Shown here in pieces: positions 1-6,484 of a stretch of 7,987 bases of DNA. The DNA is taken from assembly GCA_030604505.1 (NCBI GenBank), contig JAUVVT010000058.1, positions 1-7,987 on the forward strand, given 5' to 3'. Source of the stretch: a bacterium (lineage in GTDB: Bacteria; SM23-31; JAUVVT01). Under the pieces are notes generated by a model. The model saw only the letters and a program-made list of their open reading frames with translations, was not told the DNA's origin and made no database searches. Numbering within the stretch: position 1 is the first letter of the stretch; every line of letters starts with the position of its first letter. The position numbers and the translations under genes are program-made.

Positions 1-81
1 ATATATGAAAATATATTCAACTGCTTTGAAAAATCAAAAATAATTGGAATAGAGTTATTCGAAAAATTTTGTGGTAAATAA
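1..81 (+). CDS. 3' end of an unidentified gene
   Basis: Frame 1 is open from the first base to a TAA at 79-81 and encodes 26 residues ending in ELFEKFCGK. The gene's start lies outside the window. A strong intrinsic terminator begins five bases after the stop, which is what the end of a real gene should look like and is the main support for this call. The fragment is too short to place in a family. It holds two cysteines and a mix of hydrophobic and lysine/glutamate residues, consistent with a C-terminal helix. Because a terminator and then a promoter separate it from gmhB, it probably belongs to a different transcription unit. Confidence 0.5.
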   Translation: MYENIFNCFEKSKIIGIELFEKFCGK

Positions 82-85
82 TCCT

Positions 86-117
86 GTCAGGTAAATTATA
101 TAAACCTGACTTTTTTT
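86..117 (+). terminator. Rho-independent terminator
   Basis: GTCAGGT (86-92) and ACCTGAC (104-110) form a perfect 7-bp stem around an 11-nt AT-rich loop. Seven T residues (111-117) follow directly. This is the standard intrinsic terminator layout. It should end transcription of the gene stopping at 81 and insulate gmhB from it. Confidence 0.85.
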
Positions 118-119
118 AT

Positions 120-150
120 TTTGAAACTTTTTAATTTCAAATTACGTTTG
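120..150 (+). promoter_or_regulatory. Bacteroidota-type promoter for gmhB
   Basis: TTTG at 120-123 and TACGTTTG at 143-150 match the -33 (TTTG) and -7 (TAnnTTTG) elements known for the primary sigma factor of Bacteroides and relatives. The 19-nt spacer is within the usual range. Transcription would start around 153-158, giving a leader of about 25 nt before the GTG at 181. The position directly after a terminator supports it. No other intergenic gap in the window has a full TAnnTTTG match. The site overlaps a weak TTGAAA/TTTCAA inverted repeat (121-126 and 135-140). Confidence 0.55.
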
Positions 151-180
151 TATAAAATATATCAAGGATAATAACCAAGA

Positions 181-774
181 GTGGCTGTCGAACGGGAAAA
201 AATCGGAATATTTCTTGACAGAGATGGAACAATCTCTGAAGAAATAGATTACATTGACAATGTTGAAAAGTTTTCATTATACAGTTTTTCTCCAAAAGCA
301 ATTAAAAAACTAAATGATTTAGGGATAAAAGTTATTATTGTAACAAATCAGGCGGGTATCGCAAAAGGACTGTATACTGAAAAAACTTTACATTCTATTC
401 ACAAGAAGATGATAGAACAGTTAGAGAAAGAAGGTGCCCATATTGATGATATATATTATTGCCCGCATCATTCTGATGGAAAAATTGATGCATATAGTAT
501 AGATTGTGAATGCAGAAAACCAAAAAGCGGAATGATTTTGCAGGCTTCAAAAAAGTTTAATTTTAATCTTAAACATTCATTTGCCGTAGGTGATAAAATA
601 AGAGATATTAAAGCAGGCAGCAGATTGGGAACCAGATCTATACTGGTCTTAACCGGACACGGTAAAGATTCGTTGAAAAAAATTAATAAAAACAAATCAG
701 AAAAACCGGAGTTCATTGCAGAAAATCTATTAGAAGCATCCGAGATAATCTGCAGGGAAATTATGGGAAAATAA
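181..774 (+). CDS. gmhB: D-glycero-D-manno-heptose-1,7-bisphosphate 7-phosphatase (HAD family)
   Basis: GmhB removes the 7-phosphate from heptose bisphosphate in the cytoplasm, a step towards ADP-heptose for lipopolysaccharide core or S-layer glycans. The 197-residue protein has all HAD motifs: FLDRDGT with nucleophile D13 and acid/base D15, VTNQAG with T55, K113 in CRKPKSG, and GDKIRD with D138 and D142. C94, H96, C109 and C111 form the structural zinc site typical of GmhB and related histidinol phosphatases. Length and motif order are normal. The GTG start is the first possible one, because an in-frame TAA lies at 172-174. AAGGA at 164-168 is a modest ribosome site 12 nt upstream. It has its own likely promoter and an 88-bp AT-rich gap after it, so it may be a single-gene unit or the head of the next group. 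Histidinol-phosphatase activity (HisB-N type) is the main alternative; no other his or heptose genes are visible. Confidence 0.9.
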   Translation: MAVEREKIGIFLDRDGTISEEIDYIDNVEKFSLYSFSPKAIKKLNDLGIKVIIVTNQAGIAKGLYTEKTLHSIHKKMIEQLEKEGAHIDDIYYCPHHSDGKIDAYSIDCECRKPKSGMILQASKKFNFNLKHSFAVGDKIRDIKAGSRLGTRSILVLTGHGKDSLKKINKNKSEKPEFIAENLLEASEIICREIMGK

Positions 775-862
775 GTTTTTCAAAAAGAAAAATAGTTCGT
801 TAATCAAATTTGATAAAATTTAGTTGATTTAAATTAAAATAATAGTTATTTTTAATGCTAAA

Positions 863-1999
863 ATGAAAAATTATATATTAAAATTAATATTAATATTTCC
901 GCTTATTATATATTGTTCGGATAATAAAAACATTATTGGGAACGAATTCCCTTTTAGAAAAATCAGCGATATGGTATTCTCTAAAACTATTTCCCCGACA
1001 AAAACTGAAAACATTAAAATATCAAAGAATTTTGGTGAAAATAAGGTTTTATTACTTGGCAGAGAAGATGCCTATAAAGCATCTATATATATTAAATTTC
1101 ATGTCGAAATGGATTTAAAAATTATCAAAGAAGCCAAAATGTTCTTAAATAATCATTCTGCTTCTACTGATGTTTCGGAAGAATTTGAGGCACTGATTTA
1201 TGAAATTACTTCCGACTGGAATGAAAGTGATATACAGGATATTCAAGTCGATCCGACGGCAATTAATTCGTTTATAGTAAATTCTACAAAAATTGAACTT
1301 GATTCTATAATTATTCCTCCCGGCTTGGTACAAAAATGGTATAATGATTCCACTTCTAATAAAGGAATGATGATAAGCTTTCAGAATGCTAATTTTGTAA
1401 AAAGATATTTTTCAAGAGAAAATCTATATGAATATCCTTATATGGAAGTAAAAGGTGAAACCGATTCAAAAGAAGAAACGACAATAAAAGTATATCCCAG
1501 AATAGATACATATCGCATTGTAAGTGATGTTCATCCCGAACAGAGTGAATTAGTAATTGATGATTTAAGTATATACCGTGCGGCAATAAGATTTGACAGC
1601 ATCAATATCCCTGAGAATGCAACGATCAATATGGCGCTTCTGGAATTGGAGATGAATCCTGAAAAATCATATCTGCTCGGAGAAGACAGAGACCAGCTTT
1701 TAGGTTTGAAAATTACCTCGTCCTCATGGTCTCCTGATGAGATTGAGTTTGACAATGAATTTGCAAGAGGCCAGCAGCTTTCAGAATTTATGGAAAATAA
1801 CAAAGTCGAAATAAATATTTCAAATATTGTTCAGGAGTGGGTTTCTAAAATAAGTGAAAATTACGGACTGATAATAGTTTCATATAATGAAAGTATTAAT
1901 ACCGGAAGATATGTATTTAATTTAAATGATAATAATCAACAGGAACTTATTAAACTAAAAATTGATTATACTGTAATAAACCCTGAACAAACTTTTTAA
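863..1999 (+). CDS. Lipoprotein with two DNRLRE-like beta-sandwich domains
   Basis: This is an exported lipoprotein of 378 residues. A short hydrophobic signal peptide ends at LIIYC, so C18 is the likely lipidated residue, followed by S19-D20. Two repeats resemble DNRLRE/CBM-like domains, roughly residues 60-200 and 205-372. Each has an opening strand of the type A-x-I-x-F, a W-rich middle (TSDW at 116-119, SSSW at 286-289) and a late motif of the form lVQ-x-W followed by N-x-G-l-x-I (155-171 and 323-338). Such domains are non-catalytic and are usually found on secreted or surface proteins, sometimes binding polysaccharide. The ligand cannot be read from the sequence. There is no Shine-Dalgarno sequence before the ATG. 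The gene stands 27 bp before an outer-membrane protein gene and is probably co-transcribed with it. The domain assignment rests on pattern recognition only. Confidence 0.7.
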   Translation: MKNYILKLILIFPLIIYCSDNKNIIGNEFPFRKISDMVFSKTISPTKTENIKISKNFGENKVLLLGREDAYKASIYIKFHVEMDLKIIKEAKMFLNNHSASTDVSEEFEALIYEITSDWNESDIQDIQVDPTAINSFIVNSTKIELDSIIIPPGLVQKWYNDSTSNKGMMISFQNANFVKRYFSRENLYEYPYMEVKGETDSKEETTIKVYPRIDTYRIVSDVHPEQSELVIDDLSIYRAAIRFDSINIPENATINMALLELEMNPEKSYLLGEDRDQLLGLKITSSSWSPDEIEFDNEFARGQQLSEFMENNKVEINISNIVQEWVSKISENYGLIIVSYNESINTGRYVFNLNDNNQQELIKLKIDYTVINPEQTF

Positions 2000-2026
2000 T
2001 ATTGCATTATAACTTTCTATACAAAA

Positions 2027-3229
2027 ATGAAAATCAATTTAAAATTTTTACTTTCTAATATTATTCTTTTTACTGTTGGATTTACACCGATTTATTCGCA
2101 GTCGGTGTTTTCAACAATAGGATTTGGAGAAATACGATATTTTCTCAACTCCCGCTCCGCGGGAATGGGACATTTAGGTCTTGCAGTTGCTGATGATTTA
2201 TCTTATAATAGATTAAATCCGGCAGCTTCCGCAGAAATGAAGGATACCTCATTTGATGCTGGTTATATCTTTGAAGGGATAAAAATCTCTCAGAAAAATA
2301 ACAACCTCTCTGCAAGTTTATCAAGATTTAATGGTGCCTCACTTTCAATTAAAATAAAGGATGGTTTGGTAATTACCGGCGGTCTCTTCCCGTACAGTGA
2401 GTACGAGTTCGAATTTTTCTCAAGAATCGGAGACGATAATTTCTCGACCGGATTATTAGGAAACGGGGGTTTATCATCCGCAACTGCCGGCATCGGATTC
2501 AGGTTATCAGAAAAACTCTCACTGGGATTCTCATATAATAGAATCTTTGGAAGACTTGAAGAACAAACATTAATAGACTTTGATGACCCGGACTATATCG
2601 ATACAAAAGACAATATTGATAAAATTCTTCACGGAAATTGTTTTAATTTCGGATTAACATATAAAATTAATGAAAAACTAAAAACAGGCGGCTTTTTTTC
2701 TACAGGATCCAAACTTGGCGGAAGAATCGAATTCAAGCATGTATATGAAAAAACAATCGAATCTCCAGAAATAAATGCAAATATGCCCTTTTCAGTTGGA
2801 TTCGGAGGAATATATACGTTAAATCCAAAAACAATCTTAGGGGCTGATTTATTAATATTCAAAGGCAGTCAATACAAGTACAATGACCAAAATGTTAACT
2901 TTGTAAAGGATGCCTATAGAATATCTGTTGGAACAGAGATTACACCTTCAACCAGAGTATTTGATGATTATTTGAAAAAAATAAGCTATAGATTTGGATT
3001 TTTTACTAATTCCCTGTATCTAAAAGATATTGACAATTCATCTATAAGAGAATATTTTATAACAGGAGGATTAGGCTTACCTTTTAACCGTGACAGATCC
3101 CGGATAGATCTATCGCTTGAAGTAGGTATGCGCGGCTCAAGTGACAATGACCTCGCATCAGAAAAAATTATAAGATTGACTGCAGGATTTAGTTCCAGCG
3201 AAACCTGGTTTTTTCGGGGAAAAGAATGA
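2027..3229 (+). CDS. Outer-membrane beta-barrel protein, FadL/OmpP1/PorV-like
   Basis: The 400-residue protein starts with a Sec signal peptide (hydrophobic residues about 5-22, likely cleavage after I22-Y23-S24). The mature part opens with SRSAGMGHLGLAVADD, then NRLNPAA, the usual N-terminal signature of PorV/FadL-like barrels in the FCB group (sugar- or fatty-acid-transport-like outer-membrane proteins). Alternating polar/hydrophobic strands with many G, S and aromatic residues follow (for example TAGIGFRLSEKLSLGFSYN). The end, FSSSETWFFRGKE, resembles the aromatic WF-x-R/K tail of this family. In Bacteroidota, PorV-type barrels act in type IX secretion and FadL types move hydrophobic molecules; the sequence does not separate the two. 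No Shine-Dalgarno sequence is seen. Flanking lipoprotein genes suggest a shared outer-membrane role. Confidence 0.75.
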   Translation: MKINLKFLLSNIILFTVGFTPIYSQSVFSTIGFGEIRYFLNSRSAGMGHLGLAVADDLSYNRLNPAASAEMKDTSFDAGYIFEGIKISQKNNNLSASLSRFNGASLSIKIKDGLVITGGLFPYSEYEFEFFSRIGDDNFSTGLLGNGGLSSATAGIGFRLSEKLSLGFSYNRIFGRLEEQTLIDFDDPDYIDTKDNIDKILHGNCFNFGLTYKINEKLKTGGFFSTGSKLGGRIEFKHVYEKTIESPEINANMPFSVGFGGIYTLNPKTILGADLLIFKGSQYKYNDQNVNFVKDAYRISVGTEITPSTRVFDDYLKKISYRFGFFTNSLYLKDIDNSSIREYFITGGLGLPFNRDRSRIDLSLEVGMRGSSDNDLASEKIIRLTAGFSSSETWFFRGKE

Positions 3230-3273
3230 AAAATTTAAAATGGTTATTACGAATCCCAGCACCGATTTAAAAC

Positions 3274-3278
3274 GGAGG
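3274..3278 (+). promoter_or_regulatory. Ribosome binding site for first TPR gene (TTG start)
   Basis: GGAGG, a full anti-Shine-Dalgarno match, lies 10 nt before the TTG at 3289. No ATG or GTG in frame leaves the signal peptide intact, so this site decides the TTG start. Confidence 0.7.
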
Positions 3279-3288
3279 CAATAAGATA

Positions 3289-4557
3289 TTGAATCCTCGG
3301 AAAAAAGGTATTTCTTATCTGAAGCGGTTATTGTGTCTCGGAGGAATATTAATAATATATTTTAATTGCGGTTCGTCTACCAAAAAGGTAGTAAAAACAG
3401 AAGAAACTCCTGTTTTATCAAAAGCCGCACGGGATTCTGCTGATGTTAAGAAAAGAAAACGTCTAATTGATGTGGAATTTAACTTTGCTTATGCATATTT
3501 TGTTCATAAAGATTTTAAAGAAGCTGTACCGCATTATTGGAAAGCAATTAATAATGATAAAGAGCTGAGATATCCCGGAATGTACCACCAGCTTGGTCAA
3601 TGTTATATTGAACTAGAAGAAGCTGACAGCGCTCTGATAGTTTATGAAATGGGTATTGAAAGAGTGCCTGATAACGTTTATATACATGAACGATTAACGT
3701 GGCTGTATGAAGCTAAATATGAATTTGAAAAAGCTATTGGGGCAACACTGAGGGTTATAGAACTCGGAGGGGACGAAAACTATTATCTTGTGAAGTTAAA
3801 GAACCTTTACCTTCGGAATAACCAAATCAGTGAAGCTATCAATGTATATGATAAATTGATAGAATTAGACCCTGAAAATAAAGAACTCCAGGACCAGAAA
3901 ACTAATCTGATAAAACTGAGTGGTGGTTCGGTCATAGATGAATATAAAAAACTGCACGAAAAATACCCGAATGACAAAAAGTATATTGAAGCTCTATTAA
4001 TAGAATTTAGCAGGGAAAATGACGATGCTAATGTACTTTCGATGGCGGATAAGCTCTTGGCATTGGAACCGAACAATATTTTAGCTCTGGATAAAAAATC
4101 AGATGCTTATGCCAATCTCCAAAAATGGAAAGATAGGATTGATGTATTGAATCGGAAGCTTGAGATAGCAGGCAATAATGCTGAAGTATTAACGAATATT
4201 TCAGAGTCATATAATAATTTAAAAGATTATAAAACAGCGAAGAGTTATGCCGGTAGAGCACTTAAAGTAGATAACAATTATGGAATGGCATATATCAGGA
4301 TAGGAGAGGCTTATGAATATTGTGTTGAAGATGTTGTTTCAAAGAAAGGCGGTTTTGCCGAAATTAAATTTGATGATAAATTGATTTATGAACTTGCATT
4401 CGGACAATATGAGAAAGCATTAAATTCTGTCGATTCGGCAGGAATTGCCAGCAGAAAGATGAACGCAATAAAAAGCCTCCTGCCGACAAAAGAAGATAGA
4501 TTTATGAATCCCGATAAAAAGAAAGCTGAAAATCCAGCATATCAATGGATGTATTAA
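3289..4557 (+). CDS. TPR-repeat lipoprotein, paralog 1
   Basis: This 422-residue protein has a hydrophobic signal (about 11-25) ending in YFNC, so C27 is the probable lipid anchor. The -1 to -3 residues are atypical for a strict lipobox but tolerable in Bacteroidota. A linker rich in K, T and E leads to TPR-like helix pairs covering about residues 63-340. Examples are HQLGQCYIELEEADSALIVY (100-119), the pair at 166-198 ending ELDPENK, and the pair at 302-334. The C-terminal part (331-422) has the block GMAYIRIGEAYEYCVEDVV and ends LLPTKEDRFMNPDKKK. It recalls the conserved tail (FPxKEDxFF type) of many Bacteroidota TPR proteins. TPRs act as protein-binding scaffolds; the partner is unknown, though the barrel gene just upstream is an obvious candidate. 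Start is TTG with a GGAGG site. It is duplicated immediately downstream. Confidence 0.8.
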   Translation: MNPRKKGISYLKRLLCLGGILIIYFNCGSSTKKVVKTEETPVLSKAARDSADVKKRKRLIDVEFNFAYAYFVHKDFKEAVPHYWKAINNDKELRYPGMYHQLGQCYIELEEADSALIVYEMGIERVPDNVYIHERLTWLYEAKYEFEKAIGATLRVIELGGDENYYLVKLKNLYLRNNQISEAINVYDKLIELDPENKELQDQKTNLIKLSGGSVIDEYKKLHEKYPNDKKYIEALLIEFSRENDDANVLSMADKLLALEPNNILALDKKSDAYANLQKWKDRIDVLNRKLEIAGNNAEVLTNISESYNNLKDYKTAKSYAGRALKVDNNYGMAYIRIGEAYEYCVEDVVSKKGGFAEIKFDDKLIYELAFGQYEKALNSVDSAGIASRKMNAIKSLLPTKEDRFMNPDKKKAENPAYQWMY

Positions 4558-4590
4558 TAAATTTTATATATATAAACATTTTTTAAAATA

Positions 4591-4595
4591 GGAGG
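4591..4595 (+). promoter_or_regulatory. Ribosome binding site for second TPR gene
   Basis: GGAGG ends 10 nt before the ATG at 4606 and only 4 nt before an in-frame TTG at 4600. The 10-nt spacing equals that of the first paralog, favouring the ATG. Confidence 0.7.
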
Positions 4596-4605
4596 ATAAT
4601 TGAAG

Positions 4606-5877
4606 ATGTCCGGCAATAAAAGTATAAAAGAATTACCCTACAGATTGGGCTTGCTGGGTGTTTCGATATTGTTCATTATTAGTGCTTATTACGGTTGTGG
4701 GGCTTCAACTCAAGAAGTAGCAAAAACAGAAAAAAAAGAAACTATTAGCCAGGCAACAAAAGATTCCATAAGAAAGCGGCAAGTTGATATTGATTTCAAT
4801 ACCGCTTACTTTGAGTATTATTCCCATAAGCGATATAAGGAAGCAGTTCCATTTTACTGGAAAGCAATTAATAATGATAAAGAAGTGAGATATACGGGAA
4901 TGTTTCAGCAGCTTGGACAGTGTTATATTGAAATGGAAGAACCCGACAGTGCTCAGCTCGTTTATGAAGCGGGATTTAAGCTCAAAACTGATGACAGATA
5001 TATGCACGAAAAATTACAGTGGATTTATGAAGCGAAGCTGGAAATCGATAAAGCCATTGAAGAAGCAAATATAATTATCGAGCTTGGCGGAGATGAAGAT
5101 GTATATCTTATGAAGCTGAAAAACCTTTATGTTCGAAACGACCAGATTGATGAAGCTATTGAAACCTATGATAAATTGATAGCGAAAGACCCCGATAATA
5201 AAGAACTTCAGGACCAGAAAACAAACCTGATAAAATTAAGCGGCGGTTCAGTCATTGATGAGTATAAAAAACTCCATGAGCAGTATCCGGAAGATAAAAA
5301 ATATATCGAAGCTCTATTAGTGGAATACAGCAGAGACAATGATGACGCTAACACACTTATGATGGCAGATAAGCTTTTGGCATTAGAACCGGAAAATGTT
5401 TTAGCTCTGGATAAAAAGGCAGATTCTTATGCCAATCTTCAAAAATGGAGAGAAAGAATAGATGTAATGAAGCGGAAGCTTGAGATAACGGGGAACAATG
5501 CTGCGATATTAACGGATATTGCAGAATCATATAATTATTTAAAGAATTATAGGACAGCAAGAACTTATGCCAATAGAGCGCTTAAAGTAGATAGCAATTA
5601 TGGAATGGCATATATTAGGATAGGAGAGGCTTATGAATATTGTGTTGAGGACGTAGTCTCAAAAAAAGGCGGTTTTTTAAAGATGACGTTTGACGATAAA
5701 TTGATATATGAGGTTGCTTACAATCAGTATCGGAGAGCATCAAAGTATCCTGATTCAGCAGAAATGGCAGCCATAAGAATGAACGCAGTAAGACCGCTGA
5801 TGCCTACAAAAGAAGATAAATTTATGAATCCCGACAAAAAGAAAGCAACTAATCCGGCATATCGATGGATTTATTGA
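4606..5877 (+). CDS. TPR-repeat lipoprotein, paralog 2
   Basis: From the ATG this is 423 residues; a TTG two codons upstream (4600) is the alternative start. A hydrophobic signal (about 14-27) ends in AYYGC, making C31 the likely lipid anchor, and CGAST lines up with CGSST of paralog 1. TPR-like helix pairs fill about residues 65-340, and the tail LMPTKEDKFMNPDKKK matches paralog 1. Two blocks of 27 residues or more are identical in both proteins: the one running from KELQDQK to YKKLHE, and the one from NYGMAYI to KKGGF. The first may be a shared binding surface. The gap to paralog 1 is only 48 bp with no terminator, so both are probably on one mRNA. After the stop comes an unusual inverted repeat region rather than a clean terminator. 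The function is not recognised beyond an envelope scaffold role. Confidence 0.8.
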   Translation: MSGNKSIKELPYRLGLLGVSILFIISAYYGCGASTQEVAKTEKKETISQATKDSIRKRQVDIDFNTAYFEYYSHKRYKEAVPFYWKAINNDKEVRYTGMFQQLGQCYIEMEEPDSAQLVYEAGFKLKTDDRYMHEKLQWIYEAKLEIDKAIEEANIIIELGGDEDVYLMKLKNLYVRNDQIDEAIETYDKLIAKDPDNKELQDQKTNLIKLSGGSVIDEYKKLHEQYPEDKKYIEALLVEYSRDNDDANTLMMADKLLALEPENVLALDKKADSYANLQKWRERIDVMKRKLEITGNNAAILTDIAESYNYLKNYRTARTYANRALKVDSNYGMAYIRIGEAYEYCVEDVVSKKGGFLKMTFDDKLIYEVAYNQYRRASKYPDSAEMAAIRMNAVRPLMPTKEDKFMNPDKKKATNPAYRWIY

Positions 5878-5888
5878 TAGATTAATAT

Positions 5889-6003
5889 GACAGAAACACA
5901 AAGAGACAAAGATAAAAATTTAATGTTAATCGCATAGAAACCGTCTGTTATTGGATTCCAAAAATTTCTGTTTCTTTGTGCCTCTGTGTCTTTGTCTTTA
6001 TTC
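5889..6003 (+). repeat. Inverted, 8-bp-periodic repeat-like element
   Basis: The left arm 5889-5912 reads as near-octamers ACAGAAAC, ACAAAGAG, ACAAAGAT. The right arm 5965-6003 reads TTTCTGTT, TCTTTGTG, CCTCTGTG, TCTTTGTC. Position 5889-5912 against the reverse complement of 5965-5988 matches 18 of 24 bases, plus two G-U pairs in RNA, around a 52-nt centre with no coding potential. From memory, CTCTGTGTCTTTGTG-like sequences recur in intergenic DNA of many unrelated bacteria; this was not checked. It fills most of the gap between the TPR genes and rpiB. It might be a small dispersed element, or low-complexity purine/pyrimidine DNA that pairs by chance. Confidence 0.45.
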
Positions 6004-6041
6004 ATAACTCTCCGCAGTCAAAAAGAATTTAAGGTATAAAA

Positions 6042-6482
6042 ATGAAGCTCTCAATAGGAAATGACCATAGAGGCTATAATTTAAAAAAGAAAATAATAAA
6101 ATATTTAGAAGAGAATAATCTTGAATACGTCGACTTTGGTAGCGATTCAGAAAATTCAGCAGACTATCCCGATTACGGTTTTAAGGTTGCAAAATCTGTT
6201 TCGTCCGGTGAGTCAGAAATAGGCATATTGGTTTGCGGCAGCGGAATAGGAATGTCAATGGTCGCCAATAAAGTCAAAGGAATTAGAGCTGCACTTTGTT
6301 ATACCAAAGAGCACGGAAGATTGGCTAAAGAACATAATAATGCCAATATTCTTATTTTAAGCGAAGAAACCACTCCGGAAACAACTGTGGAAATAATTGA
6401 AGCATGGCTAAACACAAAGTTTAATTCTGATGAACGGTATAGAAGAAGAGTTAGAAAAATTCACGATTTAACAGGTTTATAA
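6042..6482 (+). CDS. rpiB: Ribose-5-phosphate isomerase B
   Basis: RpiB interconverts ribose 5-phosphate and ribulose 5-phosphate in the cytoplasmic pentose phosphate pathway. The 146 residues have the family's layout: GNDHRG (D8, H9), DYPDYG (41-46), the catalytic-cysteine loop VCGSGIGMSMVANK (C65), EHNNAN (H98), and a closing R132/R136 pair in the RYRRRV segment at the usual phosphate-binding positions. The loop after NILIL is unusual: SEETTPE (107-113) replaces the common G-x-R-x-x-G segment, so its arginine is absent, and GGRH is replaced by DERY. LacB or another RpiB-like sugar isomerase is a less likely alternative. AAGG at 6031-6034 is a weak ribosome site. The stop is 2 bp before the glyA ATG, implying co-transcription and probably coupled translation. 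Confidence 0.9.
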   Translation: MKLSIGNDHRGYNLKKKIIKYLEENNLEYVDFGSDSENSADYPDYGFKVAKSVSSGESEIGILVCGSGIGMSMVANKVKGIRAALCYTKEHGRLAKEHNNANILILSEETTPETTVEIIEAWLNTKFNSDERYRRRVRKIHDLTGL

Positions 6483-6484
6483 AA

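Larger units (their letters stand above)
3289..5877 (+). repeat. Tandem gene duplication of a TPR lipoprotein
   Basis: The two genes align with a constant 1320-bp offset from about 3517 to the stop codons (for example 3541 matches 4861 and 4261 matches 5581). By hand count, 252 of 346 residues are identical from residue 77 of copy 1, with no gaps. The N-terminal 75 residues, holding signal peptide and linker, are far more diverged. Identity is about 72%, 80% and 61% in the first, middle and last parts. This is an old in-place duplication with both copies intact. Confidence 0.9.

Noticed and set aside
121..140. TTGAAA/TTTCAA inverted repeat, possible operator or second terminator
   Set aside because: The stem is only 6 bp and AT-rich, with no T-run after it; likely by chance in such AT-rich DNA.
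775..862. TTTTTC/GAAAAA hairpin (776-792) as a gmhB terminator, and a promoter for the 863 gene
   Set aside because: The stem has a single G-C pair and lacks a T-run; no TAnnTTTG or convincing -35/-10 pair was found in the gap.
3240..3284. 14-codon ORF starting ATG and ending just before the TTG of the first TPR gene, overlapping its GGAGG site
   Set aside because: It could be a leader peptide, but it has no ribosome site of its own and no regulatory codon run, and nothing similar precedes the second paralog.
4705..5007. Antisense open frame of 100 codons inside the second TPR gene
   Set aside because: The opposite strand is clearly coding and conserved with its paralog; the antisense product is an unstructured low-complexity shadow.
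5889..6003. Terminator for the TPR operon
   Set aside because: The arms pair imperfectly, the loop is 52 nt and there is no run of T after a tight stem, so it does not fit an intrinsic terminator.
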